Assembly (NCBI GenBank): GCA_002364735.1
Contig: DEZB01000001.1
Coordinates: 62,001 to 126,000, forward strand
DNA from: Bacteroidales bacterium UBA3143
Lineage (GTDB): Bacteria > Bacteroidota > Bacteroidia > Bacteroidales > Dysgonomonadaceae
Reading direction: 5' to 3'
Length of the DNA stretch: 64,000 nucleotides
A program made the translations under genes and the position numbers. The notes under the pieces are model-generated. The model saw only the letters and a program-made list of their open reading frames with translations. It did not search any database and was not told the DNA's origin. Numbering within the stretch: position 1 is the stretch's first letter; the number at the start of each line of letters is the position of its first letter. Of the stretch, positions 17,771-26,651 are shown piece after piece.

Positions 17771-18559
17771 ATGGATTACAAAATAAGTGGTAAAGTAGCC
17801 ATCGTAGGTGGCAGTAGTAAAGGATTAGGCAAAGCTTGCGCCGTTGCACTTGCCAAAGAGGGTGTAAACATTGTATTGTGTGCGCGCAACAGTGATGATT
17901 TACAAAAAGCAAAGAAGGACATTGAAGTACATGGCGTGGAGGTGCTGGCTCTTAGCGTGGACATGTCTTCGGCCGAAGATAACCGAAGAATTGTGAAGGA
18001 AACTATGGCAAAGTTTGGCAAGATTGACATATTGGTCAATAATTCGGGTGGACCTGCCCCTGGTTCTTTCGACGAACTATCGATGAATGACTTCGACGAG
18101 GCTTACAACTCAGTGTTGAAATACAACATTCGCATGATTAAGTATTGTCTGCCCCATATGGAGGAAAGTGGTTGGGGACGCATCGTAAACATTGCATCCA
18201 TTTCTGTCAAAGAACCTTCACCAACCATGGTGCTATCCAATATATTTAGATCAGCAGTCGTTAGTTTCGCCAAAAGCATTAGTCGCGACCTTATTCGCAA
18301 AGGCATCACTATCAACAATGTGTGCCCTGGTTACTTCCGCACCGACAGAATAACACAATTGATGGAAAAAGAAGCAAGCGATGAAAACGTTTCGGTGCAA
18401 GAATACGAAGATAGTGTAATCGCTTCCTTCCCTCACAAACGCTTCATGAGTCCAAGCGAATTAGGTGATATGGTTTGCTACTTGTGTTCATCGCAAGCAC
18501 GCTCTGTTACTGGCACAACCATACAGATTGATGGTGGAATGATGAAAGGGTTGTTGTAA
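17771..18559 (+). CDS. SDR-family oxidoreductase with atypical active site
   Basis: A 262-aa short-chain dehydrogenase/reductase. The cofactor loop GGSSKGLG is at 13-20 and NNSGG at 90-94 (equivalent of NNAG). The C-terminal NVCPGYFRT and GTTIQIDGGMMKGLL follow the usual pattern. Where the family has the catalytic Tyr-x3-Lys, 13 residues after the catalytic Ser (S143 in NIASIS), this protein has S156-N-I-F-R160. A subgroup of SDR proteins annotated as 3-oxoacyl-ACP reductase shows the same LSN..R replacement. Enzymatic activity is therefore uncertain. It is a single gene convergent with tadA. Confidence 0.85.
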   Translation: MDYKISGKVAIVGGSSKGLGKACAVALAKEGVNIVLCARNSDDLQKAKKDIEVHGVEVLALSVDMSSAEDNRRIVKETMAKFGKIDILVNNSGGPAPGSFDELSMNDFDEAYNSVLKYNIRMIKYCLPHMEESGWGRIVNIASISVKEPSPTMVLSNIFRSAVVSFAKSISRDLIRKGITINNVCPGYFRTDRITQLMEKEASDENVSVQEYEDSVIASFPHKRFMSPSELGDMVCYLCSSQARSVTGTTIQIDGGMMKGLL

Positions 18560-18585
18560 CCCAATCCTCTAACACCCAAGCCTAA

Positions 18586-19020
18586 CTATCTTTTCTTCTC
18601 AAAGAATGCTTTCATCAATGCGGAACACTCATTAGCCATCACACCTCGTGTAATTTCTGTTTTGGGATGCAACACGCTTGTGGAGAAATGCGAATAACCT
18701 TTCTTTTTATCGTCTGCTCCGTACACAATCCGTTGCATCTGTGCCCAACCTAAAGCCCCTGCACACATTGGGCAGGGTTCGATGGTGACATAAAGCGTAC
18801 ACTCATCCAAATATTTACCTCCCAATACGTTGGCTGCAGCCGTTATGGCTTGCATTTCGGCGTGTGCCGTCACATCATTGAGGGTTTCCGTGAGGTTGTG
18901 TGCTCGGGCAATGATGCGGTTGTTACTAACAATTACCGCTCCAATGGGCACCTCATCTTTGTCGAATGCAAGTTTGGCTTCTGCCAAAGCTTGGGTCATA
19001 AAATAGTTATCGTCTAACAT
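18586..19020 (-). CDS. tadA: tRNA(adenosine-34) deaminase / nucleoside deaminase
   Basis: A 144-aa zinc-dependent cytidine-deaminase fold protein. The catalytic HAE is at 53-55 and the zinc Cys pair PCPMC at 82-86. The C-terminal ALMKAFFEKKR is typical of TadA, which converts A34 to inosine in tRNA-Arg(ACG). Guanine deaminases share the motifs, but the length and tail favour TadA. It converges with the SDR gene; the two stops are 26 nt apart. Confidence 0.88.
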   Translation of the reverse strand: MLDDNYFMTQALAEAKLAFDKDEVPIGAVIVSNNRIIARAHNLTETLNDVTAHAEMQAITAAANVLGGKYLDECTLYVTIEPCPMCAGALGWAQMQRIVYGADDKKKGYSHFSTSVLHPKTEITRGVMANECSALMKAFFEKKR

Positions 19021-19536
19021 AATTTGGGTGGGTTATTTATATCTTTTTATGCGTTTCTTTTTATTCATTTGACCTTTTTTTGTCGAAGTCGCTAATTTAA
19101 CTCAAATGTATTGAACTTCTTTATCCTATTTCCCCTTTGCGACTTTGCGTCTTTGCGAGGGAAGCAAAGAAATCTCTCGCAAAGACGCCAAGACGCGAAG
19201 GGTTTTTATCATTATCTTATTCTCTTAAGTTATTTACTATTCTAATTATTCCATTTTTGATTAACTTTTCGGTCATTTATCTGTTCTCTTTAGTGGTTTG
19301 TACAATACTTCTTTTATACCAAGAAGCTAAAAGTCTTTTTTATTAGCTTATTTCACTTTGTATCTTTGCGAGAGACTATTTCTTCCTCCTCTTTCCGAGA
19401 AATTCTTTCCGTTCTTTTCACACCACATCTATTCTCCTCTGCAAAAAAACGAAATATATCCACCTAAATAAAGCTTTCTTGCTTATAATTTGTATTTTTA
19501 CCTACCTAAACAACACGCAACATTTAATTCTTGCAC
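19021..19536. other. Intergenic region with an inverted repeat and a possible promoter
   Basis: A 516-nt gap between the divergent tadA and yraN genes. It contains a 27-nt-arm inverted repeat (19133-19201) and a -7 candidate TATCTTTG at 19361-19368, which would give yraN a leader near 160 nt. The remainder is AT-rich with no supported gene. Confidence 0.5.
19133..19201. repeat. Inverted repeat of the 'CGCAAAGACGC' type
   Basis: Left arm 19133-19159 and right arm 19175-19201 are inverted copies with about four mismatches, built from CTTTGCG/CGCAAAG-type short words, with a 15-nt centre. Such arrays of CGCAAAGACGC words are scattered in many Bacteroidota intergenic regions. A decayed word (ATCTTTGCGAGAG) recurs at 19362-19374. 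Confidence 0.75.
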
Positions 19537-19902
19537 ATGGCAACGCACAACGAACTGGGGAAACAGGGAGAAAAAGCAGCAGCAAACTTTCTTCTAAATG
19601 AGGGATACAAACTAATTGTACGGAACTGGACTATGCACCGTCACGAAATAGATATTGTAGCAGAAGATAAAGAGTTTATCGTTTTTGTGGAAGTAAAAAC
19701 GCGCACCTCGCGTCAATGGGGAAACCCAGAAGACTTTATTGGTCGTGCAAAGATGAAGCGTATTGTTGAGGCTGCCGATTTGTACCTACAGATCAAAGAT
19801 ATTGACAAACCAGCTCGGTTCGATATCATATCTGCGGTGTGGAATGGGGAGGGTTTTGAAATAGAGCACATAGACGATGCTTTTATGTCGCCCTTGTTTT
19901 AA
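19537..19902 (+). CDS. YraN family (UPF0102) nuclease-like protein
   Basis: A 121-aa protein starting MATHNELGKQGEKAAANFLL. The ATG at 19537 is preferred over a TTG two codons upstream. A restriction-endonuclease-like core is visible: E38 and D40 in RHEIDIVAED, then FVEVKTR with the ExK pair near residue 52. This matches the UPF0102 fold linked to DNA recombination or repair, but the biochemical role is not settled. It starts a rightward series (yraN, yjbR, birA). Confidence 0.88.
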   Translation: MATHNELGKQGEKAAANFLLNEGYKLIVRNWTMHRHEIDIVAEDKEFIVFVEVKTRTSRQWGNPEDFIGRAKMKRIVEAADLYLQIKDIDKPARFDIISAVWNGEGFEIEHIDDAFMSPLF

Positions 19903-19933
19903 ATGTGTATAAACAAATTATTTTTCACTTCGT

Positions 19934-20296
19934 ATGAATATAGAAGAACTATATGATTATTGCCTTCGCAGTCCATTGGTAGAAACCACATTCCCCTTCG
20001 GGGAGGAAACTTTGGTGCTGAAAGTGTTGGGAAAGATGGTTGCTTTAATCCCTTTGGATGCTGAGGTGAAGTCTATATCTCTTAAATGCAATCCTGAAAA
20101 GGCCATTGCTCTGCGTGAAAAGTACAGTTGCGTGAAAGCTGCCTACCATATGAATAAGAAACATTGGAACTCTATTGAGTTGGAGGGCGATATGCCTGAT
20201 GAAGAACTAAAGGAATGGTTTCAACACTCCATTGAGGAGGTAGTGAAAAAGATGCCGAAGAAATTGCAGGAAGAGTTTTATGGAACAATTAAATAA
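19934..20296 (+). CDS. MmcQ/YjbR family DNA-binding-fold protein
   Basis: A 120-aa protein of the double-wing YjbR fold (CyaY-like). Conserved TFPFGEETLVLKVLGKM is at 19-35, LKCNPEKAIALREKY near 55 and YHMNKKHWNSIEL near 75. Family function is unproven. It follows yraN by 31 nt, and its 3' end overlaps the start of birA by 17 nt, indicating one operon. Confidence 0.88.
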   Translation: MNIEELYDYCLRSPLVETTFPFGEETLVLKVLGKMVALIPLDAEVKSISLKCNPEKAIALREKYSCVKAAYHMNKKHWNSIELEGDMPDEELKEWFQHSIEEVVKKMPKKLQEEFYGTIK

Positions 20297-21032
20297 CGGC
20301 AGCGTGGTGATATCGTTAGATGAGACTGTATCTACCAACGTAGAGTTAAAACGATTGCAACAAGAGAGTTCGCTACCTGAAGGGTCAATTGTCAGAACAA
20401 ATTTTCAAACACAAGGACGTGGTCAAGCAGGTAATAGTTGGTTTTCGGAAAAAGGATGCAACTTATTATTTAGTTATTTGCTTTATCCAAAGTTTGTGAT
20501 GGCTAATCAGCAATTTATTATTTCTCGTATGGTGTCGTTAGCCCTTAAAGAAATGTTAGACCAATATATGGACAACATCAGCATCAAATGGCCCAACGAT
20601 ATTTATTGGAAAGATAAAAAGATAGCAGGGATGCTTATAGAAAATAGTTTGATAGGAAAGAGAATTGAGCATACTATTGTAGGTATTGGTCTCAATGTGA
20701 ATCAAGATGAATTTCAGCATGATTTGCCCAACCCAATCTCCATGAAGCAAGTAACAGGGATGGAATATAACAGAGATGAACTATTAAAAGCGTTTTCTGA
20801 TACATTCTTCGGTCTGTATCAATCTTTGCAAGAGGGAGAAGGTCAACGCATACAGCAAAAGTATCTCCAACAGCTCTACCGAAGAGATAGCTATTATTGG
20901 TATGAAGATGAAAATGGGCGCTTCAAGGCCATAATTAAAGATGTATTGCCTACAGGACATCTGATTTTGCAAACATTAATCGGTGAAGAGGAGCGAAAGT
21001 ATGCTTTTAAAGAAGTTTCATTTGTATTATAA
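20280..21032 (+). CDS. birA: Biotin-[acetyl-CoA-carboxylase] ligase (no DNA-binding domain)
   Basis: A 250-aa biotin protein ligase that attaches biotin to the carboxyl-carrier protein. The biotinyl-AMP loop is GRGQAGNSW at about 43-51, followed by KGCNLLFSYLL. KWPNDIYWKDKKIAGMLIE around 100-118 holds the catalytic Lys region. A short C-terminal SH3-like domain completes it. There is no N-terminal helix-turn-helix, so it is the monofunctional type and not a biotin-operon repressor. It starts inside the end of the yjbR-family gene. Confidence 0.92.
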   Translation: MEQLNNGSVVISLDETVSTNVELKRLQQESSLPEGSIVRTNFQTQGRGQAGNSWFSEKGCNLLFSYLLYPKFVMANQQFIISRMVSLALKEMLDQYMDNISIKWPNDIYWKDKKIAGMLIENSLIGKRIEHTIVGIGLNVNQDEFQHDLPNPISMKQVTGMEYNRDELLKAFSDTFFGLYQSLQEGEGQRIQQKYLQQLYRRDSYYWYEDENGRFKAIIKDVLPTGHLILQTLIGEEERKYAFKEVSFVL

Positions 21033-21082
21033 TTAAAGAGCGTGTCAACAATGTGAGTTTTTATTGATATTTTTGTAAATAA

Positions 21083-21090
21083 TAATTTTG
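21083..21090 (+). promoter_or_regulatory. -7 element of the pyrH promoter (TAATTTTG)
   Basis: TAATTTTG fits TAnnTTTG and ends 15 nt before the pyrH ATG, so the transcript would have a very short leader. The -33 region is T-rich (near 21058-21062) but not an exact TTTG. Confidence 0.5.
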
Positions 21091-21105
21091 TAAACCATAC
21101 TTTTC

Positions 21106-21825
21106 ATGACTAAATATAAAAGAATATTGCTTAAGCTAAGTGGGGAGTCACTTATGGGAGCGAAACAATACGGAATTGACGAGAATCGTCTGAACGATTA
21201 TGCCAAGCAGATCAAAGAAATTGCTGACATGGGTGTTCAAATAGGTATTGTGATTGGCGGCGGAAACATATTTCGTGGTTTAAGCGGCACCTCTAAGGGT
21301 TTCGACAGAGTGAAAGGCGATCAGATGGGTATGCTTGCCACTGTTATCAACAGCTTGGCGCTAAGTTCGTCGCTTTCTGTTATGGGTCAGAAGAATCATG
21401 TTTATACCGCCATTGATATGGAGCCTGTAGGCGAATATTATTCAAAGTGGAAAGCCATTGAAACAATGGAGCAGGGTGAAGTAGTAATTATAGCAGGTGG
21501 AACTGGCAATCCATTTTTCACAACTGACACAGCATCAGTATTGAGAGCCATTGAAATAGAGGCCGATGTTTTCTTCAAGGGCACACGTGTGGATGGAATC
21601 TACACAGCCGATCCTGAGAAAGATGCCACGGCTACCAAGTTTGATGAAATATCGTTTGATGAGATATACAATCGTGGACTCAAGATAATGGATCTTACCG
21701 CCACAACAATGTGCAACGAAAATAATTTACCACTTGTCGTATTCGATATGGACACGATTGGGAATCTCAAGAAGGTAATAATGGGTGAGAATATTGGAAC
21801 TCTCGTGCATCCATCTAATAAGTAA
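21106..21825 (+). CDS. pyrH: UMP kinase
   Basis: A 239-aa hexameric kinase making UDP from UMP and ATP in pyrimidine nucleotide synthesis. Amino-acid kinase signatures: LLKLSGESLMG at 7-17, GIVIGGGNIFRG near 46-57, AGGTGNPFFTTDTA near 130-143 with the acceptor-site contacts, and the C-terminal GTLVHPSNK. Followed by frr after 71 nt, the classic pyrH-frr order. A -7 element lies just before each gene. Confidence 0.96.
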   Translation: MTKYKRILLKLSGESLMGAKQYGIDENRLNDYAKQIKEIADMGVQIGIVIGGGNIFRGLSGTSKGFDRVKGDQMGMLATVINSLALSSSLSVMGQKNHVYTAIDMEPVGEYYSKWKAIETMEQGEVVIIAGGTGNPFFTTDTASVLRAIEIEADVFFKGTRVDGIYTADPEKDATATKFDEISFDEIYNRGLKIMDLTATTMCNENNLPLVVFDMDTIGNLKKVIMGENIGTLVHPSNK

Positions 21826-21862
21826 AGTAGTGGTATTAATTTATAATGTCAATTAAATTACC

Positions 21863-21870
21863 TATTTTTG
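21863..21870 (+). promoter_or_regulatory. Probable -7 element upstream of frr (TATTTTTG)
   Basis: TATTTTTG matches TAnnTTTG and ends 26 nt before the frr ATG, so frr may be transcribed from its own promoter as well as from pyrH. No TTTG was found at -33. Confidence 0.4.
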
Positions 21871-21896
21871 TTTAAAACTCATAAAAACTCAATCCT

Positions 21897-22457
21897 ATGA
21901 TAGACATTCAAAGTTTAGAAAATGAAGTTGAAGAGATGATGCAGTCAACAATCGACTTTTTAGAAGAAACATTATCTCGCATTCGTGCTGGCAGAGCCAA
22001 CCCACACATCCTGGATGGCATAATGGTAGAATACTATGGCACTATGTCTCAGCTGTCAGGCGTAGCTACAGTTTCTACGCCCGATGCAAAATCAATTGTT
22101 ATTCAACCCTGGGAGAAATCTATGTTGAAACCTATTGAAAAAGCGATAATGAACTCAGATGTGGGTATCAACCCTGAAAACAACGGAGAAGTTATCCGTT
22201 TGGGAATTCCTCCATTGACGGAAGATCGACGCAAGCAACTTGTAAGACAAATTAAACAAGAGGCTGAAGATGCAAAAATTAGTATTCGCAATTTCCGTCG
22301 CGAAGGAATAGACACAGTGAAGAAAGCTGTGAAAGATGGAATGCCTGAAGATTTGGGCAAGAACGCAGAAGTCTCTTTTCAAAAGTTGCACGATAAGTAC
22401 ATTAAATTGATTGATGAGATTTTCGATATCAAAGAAAAAGAGATTCTAACAGTTTAA
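21897..22457 (+). CDS. frr: Ribosome recycling factor
   Basis: A 186-aa RRF that, with EF-G, splits post-termination ribosomes. The signatures LSRIRAGRANPHILDGI (about 25-41), VEYYGTMSQLSGVATV, IQPWEKS and RLGIPPLTEDRRKQLV are all present at the expected spacing. The length is exactly typical. It sits directly after pyrH. Confidence 0.97.
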   Translation: MIDIQSLENEVEEMMQSTIDFLEETLSRIRAGRANPHILDGIMVEYYGTMSQLSGVATVSTPDAKSIVIQPWEKSMLKPIEKAIMNSDVGINPENNGEVIRLGIPPLTEDRRKQLVRQIKQEAEDAKISIRNFRREGIDTVKKAVKDGMPEDLGKNAEVSFQKLHDKYIKLIDEIFDIKEKEILTV

Positions 22458-22512
22458 CAATAACAGAAAAAGGGAAGAATCATATTTTTTCCTTTTTCCT
22501 TTTTTTGAGCGC

Positions 22513-23442
22513 ATGAATGGATTGGTTATTAAGAATACAGGTAATGTATATATAGTCAGAACAGAGACTGGATTGGATATTGAGTGCAGAGCCAAAGGCA
22601 ATTTTCGTCTGCAAGGTATTCGAAGCACAAGTCCTGTAGTTGTTGGCGACAAAGTGAAGGTCGATTACAACGAAGACTCCGTCTCTTATATCACTGAAAT
22701 ATTTGACCGTGAAAATTACATTGTTCGACGAGCCTCTAACTTATCTAAACACGCACACATTTTAGCTGCAAACATAGACTTAGCTTTGTTGTTTGTAACC
22801 GTAAAGTATCCAGAGACAAGCACCGTTTTTATCGATCGGTTTTTGACGACAGCCGAAGCATATAGTGTGCCCGTTTGTCTTGTGTTTAACAAGATAGACC
22901 TGTATGATGAAGATGAGTTGGAGTATGTTAATGCACTCATCAATTTGTATCAAACGATAGGTTATCCAAGTCAAAAAACGTCTCTTATAGATGGTGTAGG
23001 CATCAATGAAATAAAAGAACGTATCAAAGATAAAGTTGTTTTATTAGCAGGTCACTCGGGAGTAGGAAAGTCTTTGTTTATAAATGTTGTGACTGACGAT
23101 AAAAATAAGCGCAAAGTAGGAGATATATCTACCTATCACCAAAAAGGGAGGCACACTACCACCTATTCTGAAATGATTGAAACAACTGAAGGCGGTTTTA
23201 TTATTGACACGCCAGGCATAAAAGGCTTTGGCACCATTGATATGACCCAGGAGGAAGTCTCTCACTATTTCCCCGAGATTTTCAAGTTCTCCAAAAAGTG
23301 TTATTACAATAGCTGTATGCACATAAACGAGCCCCGTTGTGCTGTGTTAGATGCAGTGGAAAAACACTACATTAGTGAAAGTCGCTACAATTCATACCTA
23401 AATATATTAGGAGATATAGAAGAAGAAGGAAAGTATCGCTAA
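22513..23442 (+). CDS. rsgA: Small-ribosomal-subunit biogenesis GTPase RsgA
   Basis: A 309-aa circularly permuted GTPase acting in late 30S maturation. The N-terminal OB-fold (to ~65) is followed by the permuted G motifs: NKID (G4) at 126-129 precedes the P-loop GHSGVGKS at 180-187 and DTPGIKGFG (G3). The C-terminal zinc knuckle CYYNSCMHINEPRC gives the Cys/His ligands. Rightward, with 12 nt to the next gene, so probably cotranscribed with cls and aroK. Confidence 0.95.
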   Translation: MNGLVIKNTGNVYIVRTETGLDIECRAKGNFRLQGIRSTSPVVVGDKVKVDYNEDSVSYITEIFDRENYIVRRASNLSKHAHILAANIDLALLFVTVKYPETSTVFIDRFLTTAEAYSVPVCLVFNKIDLYDEDELEYVNALINLYQTIGYPSQKTSLIDGVGINEIKERIKDKVVLLAGHSGVGKSLFINVVTDDKNKRKVGDISTYHQKGRHTTTYSEMIETTEGGFIIDTPGIKGFGTIDMTQEEVSHYFPEIFKFSKKCYYNSCMHINEPRCAVLDAVEKHYISESRYNSYLNILGDIEEEGKYR

Positions 23443-23454
23443 AACCCTCAAACT

Positions 23455-24873
23455 ATGTATCAGATCCTTTTTCGAATAGCAGAAATAGTTTATCTAATTA
23501 CGGCAGTTGGGGTTATCATTGTAATTATTTCCGAAAACAGAAATCCTATTAAAACCATATCATGGATAATGGTGTTGGTTTTTCTTCCCATCGTGGGATT
23601 GGTTATTTACGGTTTCTTTGGTCAAGATTATACGAAGCGGCGCACCATCTCAAAACGGATGTACAGTAAAATAAAGAAAAGACCACTGGCCGAACTCAAT
23701 TCCTCCGAATTGGTGCACTATCCTTCCCAACATTTAGAATTAATAAAACTTCTTCGCAATTTAAATCAAGCACCTCTATTGTATGGCAGCTCCGTTGATT
23801 TTTTTGTTGCAGGCCGAGACAAGTTTGACAGCCTGTTTCGTGACATAGATAAAGCCACTGAACATATCCATGTTGAATATTATGTTTGGGATGATGATGT
23901 GGTTGGGAATCATTTCAAGAACTTGTTAATTAGAAAATCGGCAGAAGGGGTTAAGATAAGAATCATTGTTGATGCTGTAGGTTCGTGGCGTTTGAAGAGA
24001 AACTTCTATGAAGAGTTCCGCTCCGCAGGAATTGAAGTAGAAGAGTTTATGAAAGTTAAGTTCCCCATGTTTACTTCGCATGTCAATTATCGCAATCATA
24101 GAAAGATTGTAGTGATAGATGGAAGGATTGGTTATGTTGGTGGTATGAATGTTGCGGATAGATACATCAATGGCGTGTCATGGGGAAACTGGAGAGACAC
24201 CCATCTTCGTATTGAAGGAAAAGGTGTTCAAGGACTTCAGTCAGTCTTTTTGATAGATTGGTTTTTGGTAAGCAAGTCGCTTATTACAGCGCGCAAATAC
24301 TTCCCGCTTTTAGATAACTTTGGCGATAACTTAATGCAGATTGCATCAAGCGGTCCCTATAGTTCTGCACGAGAGATTTTACAAGGATTTATGCATGCCA
24401 TTTTTAGCGCAAAGTCTTCTATCTTTATTCAAACTCCTTACTTTATTCCTCCAGAAGGTCTGTTAGAAGCTTTAATATCGGCATCAGCCAGAGGGGTTGA
24501 TGTTCGACTCATGGTGTCGCGCAAGTCTGACACTGTGATGGTGCAACTTGCTTCAAGGTCTTATTTCAAAAAACTGATGATAGCTGGAATAAAGGTTTAC
24601 TTTTATGAACCTGGTTTTATGCATTCAAAATTGACTGTCATAGACGATTCGTTAACACTAATTGGTTCTGCTAACTTTGATGTACGCAGCTTTGAACAAA
24701 ACTTGGAGGTTGAAGCATTTATCTATAACAAAGAAACAGCATTACGGGGCAAAGAGATTTTTATTGAAGATCAAAAAAGCTCTACAGCTATAGTTCTTCG
24801 TGATTGGTTGAAGCGTCCAGTATGGTTACGCTTCAAAGAGTCATTCGTTCGTTTGTTCACTCCTTTATTATAA
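23455..24873 (+). CDS. cls: Cardiolipin synthase (phospholipase D family)
   Basis: A 472-aa membrane enzyme joining two phosphatidylglycerol molecules. Two N-terminal transmembrane helices (about 8-27 and 35-55) are followed by FFGQDY. Two HKD motifs are seen: HRKIVVIDGRIGYVGG near 216 and HSKLTVIDDSLTLIGSANF near 396. The length and the layout of bacterial ClsA-type enzymes fit. The stop (24871-24873) is followed after 6 nt by the aroK ATG. Confidence 0.93.
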   Translation: MYQILFRIAEIVYLITAVGVIIVIISENRNPIKTISWIMVLVFLPIVGLVIYGFFGQDYTKRRTISKRMYSKIKKRPLAELNSSELVHYPSQHLELIKLLRNLNQAPLLYGSSVDFFVAGRDKFDSLFRDIDKATEHIHVEYYVWDDDVVGNHFKNLLIRKSAEGVKIRIIVDAVGSWRLKRNFYEEFRSAGIEVEEFMKVKFPMFTSHVNYRNHRKIVVIDGRIGYVGGMNVADRYINGVSWGNWRDTHLRIEGKGVQGLQSVFLIDWFLVSKSLITARKYFPLLDNFGDNLMQIASSGPYSSAREILQGFMHAIFSAKSSIFIQTPYFIPPEGLLEALISASARGVDVRLMVSRKSDTVMVQLASRSYFKKLMIAGIKVYFYEPGFMHSKLTVIDDSLTLIGSANFDVRSFEQNLEVEAFIYNKETALRGKEIFIEDQKSSTAIVLRDWLKRPVWLRFKESFVRLFTPLL

Positions 24874-24879
24874 GTGTGT

Positions 24880-25419
24880 ATGAAAAATATTTTTTTAATT
24901 GGATATATGGGTGTAGGTAAAACTACTGTTGGAAAACTTTTAAGTGCTGAGTTGGGTATGGAGTTTATTGACTTAGACAAATATATTGAAAAAAGATATC
25001 GGAAATCTATACCAGAGCTTTTTGAGAAAAAAGGAGAAGCTGGCTTCAGGAAAATAGAGTGTGAAATGTTGCGAGAGATAGCCACATTTCAAAATGTTTT
25101 GATTTCTACTGGAGGAGGTGCACCTTGTTTTTTCGACAACATGGACTTGATGAACAGAATGGGTGTAACTATTTATATAAAAGCCTCTGTTGATCAATTG
25201 GTTTCACGCTTGTTGTCATCTAAGAATGTGCGCCCTTTGGTGCAAAATAAAACTCCCGAAGAGTTGAGAGAGTTTGTGGAACAACATTTAGCACAACGAG
25301 AAAACTACTACGCTAAGGCCATGATCATCTATGAAAATAAGCAGCTTGTATCTCGTGCTCATGTTAGTGAAACTGTAGATGCAATAAAGGAAATGATTCA
25401 AGCATATATAAGGAATTAA
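24880..25419 (+). CDS. aroK: Shikimate kinase
   Basis: A 179-aa kinase phosphorylating shikimate at O3 in aromatic amino acid synthesis. P-loop GYMGVGKT is at 8-15, DLDKYIEKRY near 32 with the Mg/shikimate Asp, GEAGFRKIE near 56 and STGGGAPC near 78-85. The lid Arg lies in KNVRPL. I start at ATG 24880 rather than at the GTG two codons earlier, which overlaps nothing but adds a non-conserved Met-Cys. Confidence 0.94.
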   Translation: MKNIFLIGYMGVGKTTVGKLLSAELGMEFIDLDKYIEKRYRKSIPELFEKKGEAGFRKIECEMLREIATFQNVLISTGGGAPCFFDNMDLMNRMGVTIYIKASVDQLVSRLLSSKNVRPLVQNKTPEELREFVEQHLAQRENYYAKAMIIYENKQLVSRAHVSETVDAIKEMIQAYIRN

Positions 25420-25430
25420 TTTATAAAAAC

Positions 25431-26651
25431 GTGAACATAAAAATGATATATCAACCCATTAAAACCACTTCATTCGTTGTTAGAGAGTTTTTGCAGAAAG
25501 TAAACAGAACTCACGCATCATTGATTATTGGTGTCCCCAAAGAAAATACTAAATTTGAGAAACGCTTGGCACTTACACCAGAAGCAGTTGCACTATTAGT
25601 TGATGCTGGTCATAAAGTTATTTTAGAGTCGGGTGCTGGAAACTCTATTAATTATTCAGACACCTATTATGCAGACTCAGGAGCTATAATAGTTAACTCT
25701 CGTGCTGAAGTATTTGAAGCAAGTTTAATTGTAAAAATATCTCCCCCAACATTATATGAAGTTAAATTGATGCGCCCCCGCACAACTGTTCTATCTTTTT
25801 TACAGCAACCCTTGCTTTCTTCTTTGGTTTTAGAGGCTATGTCAATTAAAAGAATTAATGCCTTAGCTTATGATTTAGTATATGATGAGGAAGGCACTTC
25901 ACCTTTTGTAACGGCCATTTCGGAAATTGAAGGAGCCTCGGCTATTACTCTTGCTGCAGAACTGATGAGTAATGCCAATGGAGGTAAAGGGATTCTAATG
26001 GGAGGAATTCCAGGTGTGTCTCCTACTGAGGTTGTTATAATGGGTGCAGACATTGCCGGTACAATTGCAGCGCGTGCCGCTTTGGCTCTGGGAGCATTGG
26101 TTAAAGTGTTTGATAATGATATTAATAAACTTCGATTGATTCAACATAGCTTGGGACGACCTTTGTTTACATCAACCCTGCAACCAAATGTATTAAGAAA
26201 CACATTCCGATCGGCCGATGTGTTAATTGGCGCGATGGAATACATAAATCAACCCCATCGAGACAGAATATCTGCGGATTTGATTCGCGAGTTAAAAGAA
26301 GGTGCCCTCATAATTGATTTGCGCCTTGCACAGGGAGGATGTTTTGAGACAACAATGGAAGCTTGCATTCCTGGTGCGCCAACAATATTCGAGAAGTATG
26401 GCGTACTTCATTTCTGCGAAATGAGCATTAGTTCGCGCGTATCAAGAACCGCTTCTATAGCTTTAAGCAATGTTTTCTCCAACCTGTTTCAAAACATGGC
26501 CAATAGGGGGGGCGTAATTGGATTGGCACAAAGTAGCAGGGGGTTTTCGTCGGGCTTCTATATGTTTGCTGGCAAAATGGTAAACCCTTATGTAGCAAAC
26601 CTTTTTAATTTGCCTGTTAACGATATAGGACTGTTTCTGCCTGGTTACTAA
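25431..26651 (+). CDS. Alanine dehydrogenase / NAD(P) transhydrogenase alpha-type protein
   Basis: A protein of up to 406 aa (GTG at 25431, or 402 aa from the ATG at 25443). After a ~30-residue Bacteroidota-type extension comes IGVPKENTKFEKRLALTPEAV, the N-terminal catalytic domain. EIEGASAITLAAELM is in the middle, then the Rossmann motif VVIMGADIAGTIAARAALALGA near 205-226 and the C-terminal YGVLHFCEMSISSRVSRTAS. Alanine dehydrogenases interconvert alanine and pyruvate. The Rossmann loop reads GADIAGTIA where many family members have GAGxVGxxA. Its stop overlaps the convergent MATE gene's stop by 4 nt. Confidence 0.82.
   Translation: MNIKMIYQPIKTTSFVVREFLQKVNRTHASLIIGVPKENTKFEKRLALTPEAVALLVDAGHKVILESGAGNSINYSDTYYADSGAIIVNSRAEVFEASLIVKISPPTLYEVKLMRPRTTVLSFLQQPLLSSLVLEAMSIKRINALAYDLVYDEEGTSPFVTAISEIEGASAITLAAELMSNANGGKGILMGGIPGVSPTEVVIMGADIAGTIAARAALALGALVKVFDNDINKLRLIQHSLGRPLFTSTLQPNVLRNTFRSADVLIGAMEYINQPHRDRISADLIRELKEGALIIDLRLAQGGCFETTMEACIPGAPTIFEKYGVLHFCEMSISSRVSRTASIALSNVFSNLFQNMANRGGVIGLAQSSRGFSSGFYMFAGKMVNPYVANLFNLPVNDIGLFLPGY

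Noticed and set aside
19137..19346. A 69-codon open frame
   Set aside because: Its first third is the CGCAAAGACGC inverted repeat. No homology or start signal was recognised.
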